7,964 nucleotides of DNA from an uncultured Acetatifactor sp. (GTDB lineage Bacteria > Bacillota > Clostridia > Lachnospirales > Lachnospiraceae), in NCBI GenBank assembly GCA_934394665.1, contig CAKRRS010000103.1, positions 1 to 7,964 of the forward strand. The letters are read 5' to 3'. Positions within the stretch are counted from its first letter, which is position 1; each line of letters begins with the position of its first letter. Made by a program: the position numbers and the translations under genes. This document shows positions 1 through 5,649 of this stretch, piece by piece. Under the pieces are notes generated by a model that was given only the letters and a program-made list of their open reading frames with translations, ran no database searches and was not told where the DNA came from.

Positions 1-237
1 AGAATTTTAGTATCCCGCACAAGAGCTGACAGAAACAAAGCTATCCGTTCCGGCGTTAAGACCGCTATCAAGAAGGTTTACGCTGCAATCGAGACCGGCG
101 ACAAGGAAGCTGCAAAGGCTGAATTGACCGCTGCTATCAAGACAATCGAGATGGCCGCTTCTAAGGGCGTTTACCACAAGAACAACGTTGCCAGAAAAGT
201 TTCCCGTCTGACCAAAGCTGTTAACGGAATGGCTTAA
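1..237 (+). CDS. rpsT: 30S ribosomal protein S20, 3' part (N-terminus outside window)
   Basis: S20 is a small basic protein of the 30S subunit that binds 16S rRNA early in assembly. Frame 1 is open from the first base and ends with TAA at 235-237, giving 78 residues. The visible start RILVSRTRADRNKAIRSG and the later KGVYHKNNVARKVSRL are strongly typical of S20: Lys/Arg-rich, Ala-rich helices, with the conserved IHKN-like segment written here as VYHKNN. The usual length of the family is about 85-90 residues, so only some ten N-terminal residues, the start codon and the ribosome binding site are missing. It is the only plus-strand gene in the window and converges on the TPM-domain gene. A strong intrinsic terminator begins 35 bases after its stop, so it is the last gene of its transcript. 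Identity is confident. Confidence 0.95.
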   Translation, partial: RILVSRTRADRNKAIRSGVKTAIKKVYAAIETGDKEAAKAELTAAIKTIEMAASKGVYHKNNVARKVSRLTKAVNGMA

Positions 238-272
238 TTTTTCTTGAAACGATACAGAATTTAAGGCATACA

Positions 273-305
273 AAAAGCACCTATACCGTCATGTAGGTGC
301 TTTTC
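273..305 (+). terminator. Intrinsic terminator of rpsT
   Basis: An 11-bp perfect stem (AAAAGCACCTA at 273-283 with TAGGTGCTTTT at 294-304) extends inward by a U-G and an A-U pair to a six-base loop. It is followed by the Ts of the right arm. It lies 35 bases after the rpsT stop. The opposite strand reads TTTTT after the same stem, so it could also stop minus-strand transcripts that run past the TPM gene. Confidence 0.85.
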
Positions 306-347
306 TTATGCGCTGTTTTTCAAAAATTTTTCAAGCTGCATTTTCAC

Positions 348-389
348 AAAAGCGCCCAGTGGAATCCATAGATTCTTCCGGGCGCTTTT
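348..389 (-). terminator. Hairpin terminator downstream of the TPM-domain gene
   Basis: A 10-bp perfect outer stem (AAAAGCGCCC at 348-357 with GGGCGCTTTT at 380-389) encloses a smaller inner hairpin (GAATC 362-366 with GATTC 371-375). On the minus strand the stem ends in TTTT, 21 bases after the stop of the TPM gene. The T run is short, so termination strength is uncertain. The hairpin is symmetric enough to work in both directions between the two convergent genes. Confidence 0.6.
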
Positions 390-409
390 CCTCGTTGTTC
401 TTGTTCTTA

Positions 410-1345
410 CTATCTTCTGCGTCCACCGCCGCCGTGACTGACACCGCTGCTGCTGTGATGGCTTCCGCCATGTCCGCCGCTGTGCCCACTGCTATGGCTG
501 CTGCCGCTGCTACTGCTGGTCTCGATTCTTCTGGTCACCACGTTTTTACGCAGGTACTGATCTCTGGTGTCATTGATTTTCGGCTTCTTGCCCTCGACAT
601 ATTGATTCACAGCAGTGGTATCCTTTGCCTTCGTCTGTCTCAGGTTCACCAGTGCATAAATCAGCGCAACAACAAATCCTGTCACAATCCAGGGAAATAC
701 CGACATGGGAACCGCCTCTTTGCTCTCTTCCATGGTTCTGGTCACATAATCCACATAGGCTCTGTATGCTTTGTAAGGGCTGTCATCTACATAATCATAG
801 ACAATATCCAGTGTCTGGTCGATCTCATAGTTTCCGAAATAGTCATAGACATTTCCACAAGTCGATAACCAGCTTCCCTTCTGTCCCTCATACCAGTTAT
901 CCAGCAGGAGGACGCCGTTGCCGTGCACCTTGTCATAACCGAAGTTACTGTAATCGTAGAAATTGTCAGCCAGATTCCTCATTGCGGTCTCCCAATCGGT
1001 GCTGCCGACTTCTGTTGCATGAAACGCCTCTGCCAGACCGGGATTCTGCAGATCATACTCCACAGATTCAGAAATCGTAACAACTACAATATCCGCCTGT
1101 ATTTTCTCTTCGCATTGTGCTATGTAATCCCGCAGGTTCTGTTCTTCCTCGTCTGTCAAAACATCCGCATAGTCAAAAACACGTTCTGTGGGGTCCTGGG
1201 CATTCGCCCGGACAGTCTTTGCTGTTGCAAAATGAATCACTGCCGCTACGATGGTAACCACTGCCAGCACCCCGGCAATGATGAACCATACTTTAAAATA
1301 TTTGAAGTACTGTCTCCGTGCTTCCCTCTTGATATCTTTTTCCAT
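410..1345 (-). CDS. TPM-domain membrane protein with Ser/Gly/His-rich tail (YgcG-like)
   Basis: A 311-residue membrane protein of the TPM_phosphatase (YgcG/TLP18.3/Psb32) family. In order it shows a basic N-terminus, a hydrophobic helix at about 19-41, the TPM domain at about 55-200 (opening with RVFDYADVLTDEEEQNL, then ADIVVVTI and the HGNGVLLLDNW strand at 141-151), a second helix at about 214-235, and a low-complexity tail from 277 to the end rich in Ser, Gly and six His, closing with RRR. By the positive-inside rule the TPM domain should be outside and the tail in the cytoplasm. Plant members act in photosystem repair and have reported phosphatase activity. The role in bacteria of this type is unknown. 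The start has an AGGGAAGGA ribosome site about 9 bases upstream. It follows the zinc-ribbon gene by 27 bases, implying one transcript. The family call is fairly sure; the substrate is not known. Confidence 0.82.
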   Translation of the reverse strand: MEKDIKREARRQYFKYFKVWFIIAGVLAVVTIVAAVIHFATAKTVRANAQDPTERVFDYADVLTDEEEQNLRDYIAQCEEKIQADIVVVTISESVEYDLQNPGLAEAFHATEVGSTDWETAMRNLADNFYDYSNFGYDKVHGNGVLLLDNWYEGQKGSWLSTCGNVYDYFGNYEIDQTLDIVYDYVDDSPYKAYRAYVDYVTRTMEESKEAVPMSVFPWIVTGFVVALIYALVNLRQTKAKDTTAVNQYVEGKKPKINDTRDQYLRKNVVTRRIETSSSSGSSHSSGHSGGHGGSHHSSSGVSHGGGGRRR

Positions 1346-1372
1346 TGTTTCGCTATCCTTCCCTCATAATCA

Positions 1373-2479
1373 TTACAGCAGACTGGCAATTGCATTCAAC
1401 ATACACAAAATTGCCGCCAGTGTCACTCCCAGTGTTCCCGCATAAGCCCATACCTTCGCTTTGGAGATGGGTGCGATGCCTACCAGTTTACCGGTCTGTC
1501 CGTTTACATAGAAAGGATATTCTTTCCCTTTGTAAGTATAATCATATTTCCATACCGGCAAAAGTCCATAATTCACAGAGCTGTCCGATACACTGACATT
1601 TTCTGCCATTTTACGGACGCTGGCGTATCCGGAATAGCTGTCATTCAGCATTTTCTTCGCATCTTCCTGCATCTTGGCTTTTGCACGGCTCTCTACCAGG
1701 TCAGAAGTCATATTGTAGCGTTCGCTATGGAATCCGGATAAATATTCCGGCTTGAATTCCTGCATTTCCTTGTAATCAAACGGCTCCATGAGATCCATGA
1801 CATCATCCGGCATACCTACGGATGCATCTACAGGAATCTTGTCAAAATCAATGTCCATGTCACGGACAATATCATAATAAGAAGTCTCCGTGTACTGGGT
1901 ATTGCCGGTGGTCCAGCTGCGCACCTTGGTGCCCTCTCCATGGAAGGTACAATTGGTATTATAATCATAAAACCAGAACGGTACATAGTCGCCGTGGATG
2001 CCATTCAGTCTTACCTCAGACAGAAAATCCGTCGGTGCGAAAACACACTTTTCAAACTTGCTGCGGATCAACTGTTTACAGCCTTCCTTACCCATCTTGA
2101 ACGGGATCAGCATATGCGGCGTATATACACCGGAGATCTGGTCATCTACGATCAGATAGTTGTCACAATAGGGACACTGTGTTGCGGAGGTTGCTGCTGT
2201 CATAGGAATCTCACCACCACAGTTCGGGCATACCTTTGTAACCTTTTGCTGTGCATTTACAGCACTTTTCGGTTGTGCCGTAGCACCGGTCGTGCCGCCC
2301 TCCTGTGTTTTTGCATCGACGACACCGGATGCCGGCTGACCGTTCTCCGCTTCACTCGTTACGATCACGCCGTCTTCACGTTCCTCACTGTCCTCACTCT
2401 CGCAGAAAGGACAGAACATTTTCTTTCTCTCCGGACTGTAGACTACATTGCCGCCACAGTTTTTACATCTAAAGATCAT
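1373..2479 (-). CDS. Double zinc-ribbon protein with C-terminal membrane anchor
   Basis: A 368-residue protein of a Firmicutes zinc-ribbon group often labelled TFIIB-type or PriA-like by similarity to the ribbon only. Two four-cysteine ribbons are visible: C5/C8 with C23/C26, and C84/C87 with C102/C105. A hydrophilic Ala/Gly/Thr/Glu-rich linker at about 30-80 joins them. The body (about 120-335) holds two aromatic repeats, YVPFWFYDY at 165-173 and LLPVWKYDYTYKGKEYPF at 306-323, followed by VNGQTGKLVG. A single hydrophobic helix at about 343-366 ends the protein, so it is probably tail-anchored with the ribbons in the cytoplasm. The start is supported by GGTGAGGGG just upstream. It lies 27 bases before the TPM-domain gene, pointing to joint work at the membrane. 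There is no helicase or transcription-factor domain, so no such function should be assumed. Confidence 0.8.
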   Translation of the reverse strand: MIFRCKNCGGNVVYSPERKKMFCPFCESEDSEEREDGVIVTSEAENGQPASGVVDAKTQEGGTTGATAQPKSAVNAQQKVTKVCPNCGGEIPMTAATSATQCPYCDNYLIVDDQISGVYTPHMLIPFKMGKEGCKQLIRSKFEKCVFAPTDFLSEVRLNGIHGDYVPFWFYDYNTNCTFHGEGTKVRSWTTGNTQYTETSYYDIVRDMDIDFDKIPVDASVGMPDDVMDLMEPFDYKEMQEFKPEYLSGFHSERYNMTSDLVESRAKAKMQEDAKKMLNDSYSGYASVRKMAENVSVSDSSVNYGLLPVWKYDYTYKGKEYPFYVNGQTGKLVGIAPISKAKVWAYAGTLGVTLAAILCMLNAIASLL

Positions 2480-2530
2480 CTTTTACCCCTCACCTTCTGT
2501 CATGTTACGACCATTCTCTCGGTAACTCCT

Positions 2531-2560
2531 ATTTTATCCACAGGCAAAACAATTCGACAA
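2531..2560 (-). promoter_or_regulatory. Candidate promoter of the zinc-ribbon/TPM operon
   Basis: Read on the minus strand, TTGTCG (2560-2555) and TAAAAT (2536-2531) are 18 bases apart and about 50 bases upstream of the zinc-ribbon start. The match to the sigma-A consensus is only moderate, so this is a proposal. It is the best-placed pair I could find in the 196-base gap after the DUF3877 gene. I saw no convincing terminator in that gap, so read-through from the upstream operon is also possible. Confidence 0.3.
2534..2542 (+). promoter_or_regulatory. Sequence matching the DnaA-box consensus
   Basis: TTATCCACA, an exact match to the consensus 9-mer bound by DnaA, lies between genes and overlaps the candidate -10 and spacer of the zinc-ribbon promoter. 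A single copy may be chance, and no cluster that would indicate an origin is present. Confidence 0.25.
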
Positions 2561-2675
2561 ATCTCTGCTCTTTTGCCCAAGTTTAGATTTATCTTATCAT
2601 ACTTCTCTCTCTATTTCCATATTGCAAAATTGCACGAAAACATTTTTTATCGTCCCTGTCCGGATCTTCTGTTTA

Positions 2676-3209
2676 TTATTTCATCAGTTCTTCGTAATCC
2701 TCCGGTAAGAAACGGTGATAAATCACATGACATCCTTCCTCCCGGAAGCAATAACAATAGGGATCTCCTATTTCCTCCGGAAAACGGATCATAAGGTCGA
2801 AATCCTCTCCCTGCATCTCTTCCACATAAATATTCTGCGAATATCGTAAAAATAACTGCCGGATATCCTCCAGGCGGCAATCATGCTGCCCGATCCTGTG
2901 GATCAATTCACCGATAAATCCTTTTTCTGCATAATTCTCGTGAACATAGACACTTCCTTCTTCCGGAACACAGAGGCAAAACCGATCTCCCCCACGGGTG
3001 ACGGTAAGCTTTCCAAGTCTCTGTATCATATCTTCCGGCTGATTTGCTAATACGTTTTCCATCTCTTCCGCCGTAGTAGCGGTCTCCAATAAATGATTCA
3101 GTGTGGATAACGGATAATAGAACCGGATTTTTTCCCGACGAAAGCCAAGTTTTGCCTGCTCTTCCTGTATCACACCGATCAGATTTTTTTCTAATTTATC
3201 GAAATTCAT
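2676..3209 (-). CDS. DUF3877 family protein
   Basis: A 177-residue soluble protein that I recognise as the DUF3877 type, a family of unknown function found mainly in Clostridia. The N-terminus (MNFDKLEKNLIGVIQEEQ followed by RREKIRFYYPLSTLNHLL) and the C-terminal EEGCHVIYHRFLPEDYEELM are the parts I base this on. There is no signal peptide or membrane segment. Several Cys residues (C88, C90, C110, C157, C159, C164 by rough count) are scattered without a clear zinc motif. Its ATG overlaps the TGA of the 51-residue gene in ATGA, with GAGGAAA upstream, so it is probably translated by coupling. It is the last gene of the three-gene Rpn operon. The product is acidic and globular in appearance. Family assignment is by memory of the pattern and the function is not known. 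Confidence 0.7.
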   Translation of the reverse strand: MNFDKLEKNLIGVIQEEQAKLGFRREKIRFYYPLSTLNHLLETATTAEEMENVLANQPEDMIQRLGKLTVTRGGDRFCLCVPEEGSVYVHENYAEKGFIGELIHRIGQHDCRLEDIRQLFLRYSQNIYVEEMQGEDFDLMIRFPEEIGDPYCYCFREEGCHVIYHRFLPEDYEELMK

Positions 3210-3361
3210 GCAAGCTGTTTCCTCGCTTCTTCTCCAGACAGTCCGTCCGGAAATTTATCCAGTTCTGTCTCTGCAATGGCACGCGCAGGTCTTCTAACAG
3301 ATTCTTCTCTGCGCTGTTTCTTCTGTGGTTTACCGTTACCGGCCAGATGTACATGCTTCAT
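3206..3361 (-). CDS. Unrecognised 51-residue basic protein, coupled to both neighbours
   Basis: A small gene for a 51-residue protein, starting MKHVHLAGNGKPQKKQRREE and ending LSGEEARKQLA. Its ATG overlaps the TGA of the Rpn-family gene in ATGA (3361-3358), and its TGA overlaps the ATG of the DUF3877 gene in a second ATGA (3209-3206). It fills exactly the space between them, which would otherwise be an unexplained 148-base gap inside an operon. By count it has 12 Lys/Arg and 8 Asp/Glu, with the basic residues mostly in the first half and the acidic ones mostly in the second. It has no membrane helix or cysteine. There is no strong ribosome site of its own, so it probably relies on reinitiation after the Rpn protein. 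I do not recognise a family. The role could be as a partner or modulator of either neighbour, which is inference. Confidence 0.72.
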   Translation of the reverse strand: MKHVHLAGNGKPQKKQRREESVRRPARAIAETELDKFPDGLSGEEARKQLA

Positions 3362-4422
3362 TCTTGCTGTTGATTTTCTTCACGTACTTCCTGTACCAGT
3401 TCCGGATCACATTCCGCGATCGCACAGATATCCTCATCCGAGTATCCCCTGGCAATCATATTCCGGACAATCTGCACTGTTTTCCCGGTTTCACCGATCC
3501 GTTCACCGATTTTTTCACCGAGTTCCTGTCCAATTTGCTGCCCGATTTCCTGCCCGATATATTGTCCGATATTCCGTTCCTCTGCGCGCAGATCTGCCAA
3601 AGCTTTACACATGTCGTATCTCTCCTCTCCGTTCTCATCTATTTTCAGATAAAACTCCATATACGCTTCCAGTTCGGGAAAATCCAATAAAATTGCCATT
3701 AATTCTATGGTATCGAAAGTCAGGTTCTGATATGCTGCATTTTCCTGCATCAAATTTTCAAGCTTTTGTCTGTCATCCCGACAACAAAGCGCCTGAAATA
3801 CTTCTCTCAAATCTGTATGAAACTTTTCAAAATCTTCTTCCTCATGAATACGATACAACTTCATAGGATAATCTGCAAACGGAAGCTGTCTTTCTGACGG
3901 TTCCGTTCCGAAGTCCATCATATCCGACAGGCATAGCGGTCCGTCCCATTTTTTCTCCCCATGATACAGACATAACGTATATACCGGAGCCAGCCTGTCT
4001 TCTTTTTTGATGCCACTAAGCCATTCCGCATCTTTAAGTTCTTTTGATCTGTTATACTTGTTTCGTAATTCCCGTAGCTGTTTCAGATACTCCTGCACAT
4101 CATATTCCATACACCGCAGCGGCATCGCATAATCAACATAGCTCTGTGCCTCCAGTGCAAGTATGCGAAACGTTGTTCCATCCTCCAATATTTTCTTGAT
4201 ATCACGGTATTCTTCTCTGTGTTTCCCACCCTGTGATCTCTTACGTTTTCCTCCACGCTCTGCGGAATGCCTTTTCGGATGTGCCACATATCGTTCCGAC
4301 TGTTCCATTAGCTTCTGCGGTTCTATCACCGCTTCCCCTCCGAAAAACACTGCGTTGAACAGATCCGCAAAACGAGCTGCATCCCCCAGATACTCCTGCA
4401 TTGCTACTGCTGTTTGTCCCAT
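3358..4422 (-). CDS. Rpn-family PD-(D/E)XK nuclease / transposase-like protein
   Basis: A 354-residue member of the Rpn (recombination-promoting nuclease, PDDEXK_2) family, often annotated as a putative transposase. Visible landmarks are FADLFNAVFFGG at 18-29 (D20), the acidic D74 in YRDI, the E91-A-Q93 catalytic-type motif in LALEAQSYVDYAMPLR, and the YHGEKKWDGPLCLSDM segment at 153-168 that is typical of the family. Residues about 50-71 are unusually rich in Lys and Arg. Near the C-terminus seven IGxx tetrapeptides run from 285 to 312, followed by a short helical module (GYSDEDICAIAECDPELVQEV) like those ending many Rpn proteins. The family is known for DNA cleavage promoting RecA-independent recombination, and some members are linked to defence against phage. 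The start has a near-perfect AAAGGAGGT site 5 bases upstream. It is the first gene of a three-gene coupled operon. No inverted terminal repeats are near it, so it is not an active transposon. Confidence 0.82.
   Translation of the reverse strand: MGQTAVAMQEYLGDAARFADLFNAVFFGGEAVIEPQKLMEQSERYVAHPKRHSAERGGKRKRSQGGKHREEYRDIKKILEDGTTFRILALEAQSYVDYAMPLRCMEYDVQEYLKQLRELRNKYNRSKELKDAEWLSGIKKEDRLAPVYTLCLYHGEKKWDGPLCLSDMMDFGTEPSERQLPFADYPMKLYRIHEEEDFEKFHTDLREVFQALCCRDDRQKLENLMQENAAYQNLTFDTIELMAILLDFPELEAYMEFYLKIDENGEERYDMCKALADLRAEERNIGQYIGQEIGQQIGQELGEKIGERIGETGKTVQIVRNMIARGYSDEDICAIAECDPELVQEVREENQQQE
3487..3570 (-). repeat. Seven in-frame 12-base repeats coding IGxx tetrapeptides
   Basis: Within the Rpn-family gene, seven consecutive 12-base units encode IGQY, IGQE, IGQQ, IGQE, LGEK, IGER and IGET. 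The units have diverged in sequence but keep Ile/Leu-Gly at positions 1-2 and mostly Gln/Glu at position 3. A four-residue period suggests a long helix or extended helical spacer between the nuclease core and the C-terminal module. The 12-base period allows copy number to change without breaking the frame. Confidence 0.8.
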
Positions 4423-4786
4423 ACGTTACCTCCTTTGTCCTGCAGGAGAGTATGAAAAAATGTCAGTGGAAATCCTACGACATTTATCCGTAAACGCATT
4501 TATCACTATGCAAAAATCACATTGGGAATACGTCAGGTCAGAAGCTCCTGCTTTTAGAATGTTTGATGTTCCATGAAAAAGCACGATTTTCCGACTTGCC
4601 AGATGAAACAGATTTGCCAAAAAGAAAAACTACTATGCTTTGTATCTAACATAGCATAGTAGTCTCTTTGTTGCAAGTGTTATTATGTTTTTTGTGATTT
4701 TTTGGTAATAATCCACAATGATAATTCTCTGCACAAGTATTTTTCATACCACGGTAATCACTTATGATTACTTATTGTACTCGTAA
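4423..4786. other. 364-base intergenic region between tpiA and the Rpn operon
   Basis: From the tpiA side (right) it contains an AT-rich tpiA 3' untranslated stretch with a 7-bp hairpin (GTAATCA 4754-4760 with TGATTAC 4765-4771), then the strong minus-strand terminator at 4619-4663, then about 195 bases that must carry the Rpn operon promoter and leader. I found no convincing -35/-10 pair in that last part. A minus-strand open frame at 4426-4620 includes VLFHGTSNIL, which resembles the opening motif of DUF3990/ADP-ribosyltransferase-like proteins. It begins only with TTG inside the terminator T tract, has no ribosome site and lasts 64 codons, so at most it is a decayed fragment. No RNA gene was recognised. 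Confidence 0.6.
4619..4663 (-). terminator. Strong intrinsic terminator after tpiA
   Basis: A perfect 10-bp stem (CTACTATGCT at 4630-4639 with AGCATAGTAG at 4653-4662), extended by an outer A-T pair, is followed on the minus strand by TTTTTCTTTTT. It lies about 125 bases past the tpiA stop and closes the gap-pgk-tpiA transcript before the Rpn operon. The plus strand lacks a comparable T run, so it acts in the minus direction. Confidence 0.88.
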
Positions 4787-5539
4787 TTATTTATTATAGT
4801 TGACAATCTGTCCGAAGTCAGCCTTGAGGGAGGCGCCGCCTACCAGACCACCGTCGATGTCTGCCTGTGCAAACAGTTCGGGAGCGCTGGAAGCAGATAC
4901 AGATCCGCCATACTGGATACGGATAGCAGCTGCGGTTGCATCATCATAAATCTCAGCGATGCACTCACGGATTGCCTTACATACTTCCTGTGCCTGCTCG
5001 GTAGTAGCAACTTTGCCGGTACCGATTGCCCAGATCGGCTCGTATGCGATAACAGCGGTTGCAGCCTGTGCAGCCGTTACATTCAGGAATGCGATCTTAA
5101 TCTGCTGACGGATGAAGTCGATGGTAACGCCCTGCTCTCTCTGGGTCAGAGTCTCACCACAGCAGATAATGGGAGTAATGCCATGTTCGAACGCTTTGAG
5201 AACCTTTTTATTTACGGTCTCGTCGGTCTCTGCAAAGTACTCTCTTCTCTCGGAGTGACCGATGATCACGTACTTCACGCCTGCATCATCCAGCATTGCG
5301 GGAGAAATCTCGCCGGTGAAAGCACCTTTCTCCTCGAAGTACATATTCTCGGCACCAATCATGATATTGGAACCCTTTGCTGCCTCCATAGCAGGGATGA
5401 TGTCGATTGCGGGAACGCACAGAAGTACGTCTACTTCATCATTTGCTACAAGGGGCTTTAAAGTATTGATCAGTTCTACTGCCTGACTGGGAGTCATGTT
5501 CATCTTCCAGTTGCCGGCAATGATCTTCTTTCTTGCCAT
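4787..5539 (-). CDS. tpiA: Triose-phosphate isomerase
   Basis: Interconverts dihydroxyacetone phosphate and glyceraldehyde 3-phosphate in the cytoplasm. The protein has 250 residues, the normal length for the bacterial enzyme, with all the key features: GNWKMN at 9-14 (Asn10, Lys12), [11 protein letters not shown] with the electrophilic His95, [12 protein letters not shown] with the catalytic base Glu167 and the mobile loop 6, and the phosphate-binding QYGGSV (209-214) and GGLVGGAS (231-238) segments. I place the start at ATG 5539 ([11 protein letters not shown]): the AAAGAGG ribosome site is nine bases from it but only three from an in-frame ATG two codons earlier at 5545. The gene follows pgk by 82 bases that hold an unusual three-arm hairpin, and is followed by a strong terminator. 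It is the last gene of the glycolytic cluster. Confidence 0.96.
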   Translation of the reverse strand: MARKKIIAGNWKMNMTPSQAVELINTLKPLVANDEVDVLLCVPAIDIIPAMEAAKGSNIMIGAENMYFEEKGAFTGEISPAMLDDAGVKYVIIGHSERREYFAETDETVNKKVLKAFEHGITPIICCGETLTQREQGVTIDFIRQQIKIAFLNVTAAQAATAVIAYEPIWAIGTGKVATTEQAQEVCKAIRECIAEIYDDATAAAIRIQYGGSVSASSAPELFAQADIDGGLVGGASLKADFGQIVNYNK

Positions 5540-5563
5540 AACCATACACCTCTTTATTTTGCT

Positions 5564-5649
5564 ATTTTCTCTTATTTATCGTCTGCTGCAACGCACGGCG
5601 TTGCAGCTCCTAGATTTTCTCTTATTTATCATCTGCTGCTGCAACGCCG
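5564..5649 (-). repeat. Three-arm inverted repeat and duplicated pgk 3' end
   Basis: In minus-strand order there is arm A (CGGCGTTGCAGC, 5649-5638, within the last pgk codons), arm B (GCTGCAACGCCG, 5607-5596) and arm C (GCGTTGCAGC, 5594-5585). A pairs with B over 12 perfect bases, with a 30-base loop holding the pgk stop. B pairs with C over 10 perfect bases with a 3-base loop. The two hairpins exclude each other. The sequence around A and its continuation through the stop (to GATAAATAAGAGAAAAT) is repeated around C, 50 bases on, differing by a missing GCA and one base. This means the end of pgk was duplicated. There is no T run after the hairpins, so they are more likely RNA processing, stability or translation elements than terminators. 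Confidence 0.75.

Noticed and set aside
308..868. A plus-strand protein-coding gene in this stretch
   Set aside because: It starts within the rpsT terminator region and runs antisense to the TPM gene; its Ala-rich and Ser-rich runs are the complement of the Ser/Gly/His tail codons.
2534..2542. A replication origin, from the perfect DnaA box
   Set aside because: Only one box is present, with no cluster, no AT-rich unwinding element tied to it, and no dnaA or dnaN nearby.
1940..2794. A plus-strand gene of about 280 codons
   Set aside because: It is antisense to the zinc-ribbon gene with its cysteine motifs, has no ribosome site, and shows no recognisable domain.
3487..3570. A CRISPR-like or non-coding tandem array
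   Set aside because: The 12-base period is in frame within a gene and conserved at the peptide level (IGxx); there are no spacers.
3358..4422. A transposon or insertion sequence, because the Rpn family is often labelled transposase
   Set aside because: No terminal inverted repeats, target duplications or second transposase gene are visible, and the gene is fused by ATGA overlaps into an operon.
4423..4618. A sigma-A promoter for the Rpn operon
   Set aside because: Pairs such as TTGCAT or CTGACG with nearby AT-rich hexamers had wrong spacing or poor -10 matches, so none is called although one must exist if the terminator upstream is efficient.
4754..4771. A second terminator or riboswitch after tpiA at the GTAATCA/TGATTAC hairpin
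   Set aside because: The stem is only 7 AT-rich pairs with no T run on either strand; the strong terminator is at 4619-4663.
5540..5545. A tpiA start two codons earlier (ATG 5545)
   Set aside because: The ribosome site would be only three bases away, and the family normally begins close to the (M)ARKK form. It remains possible but is less likely.
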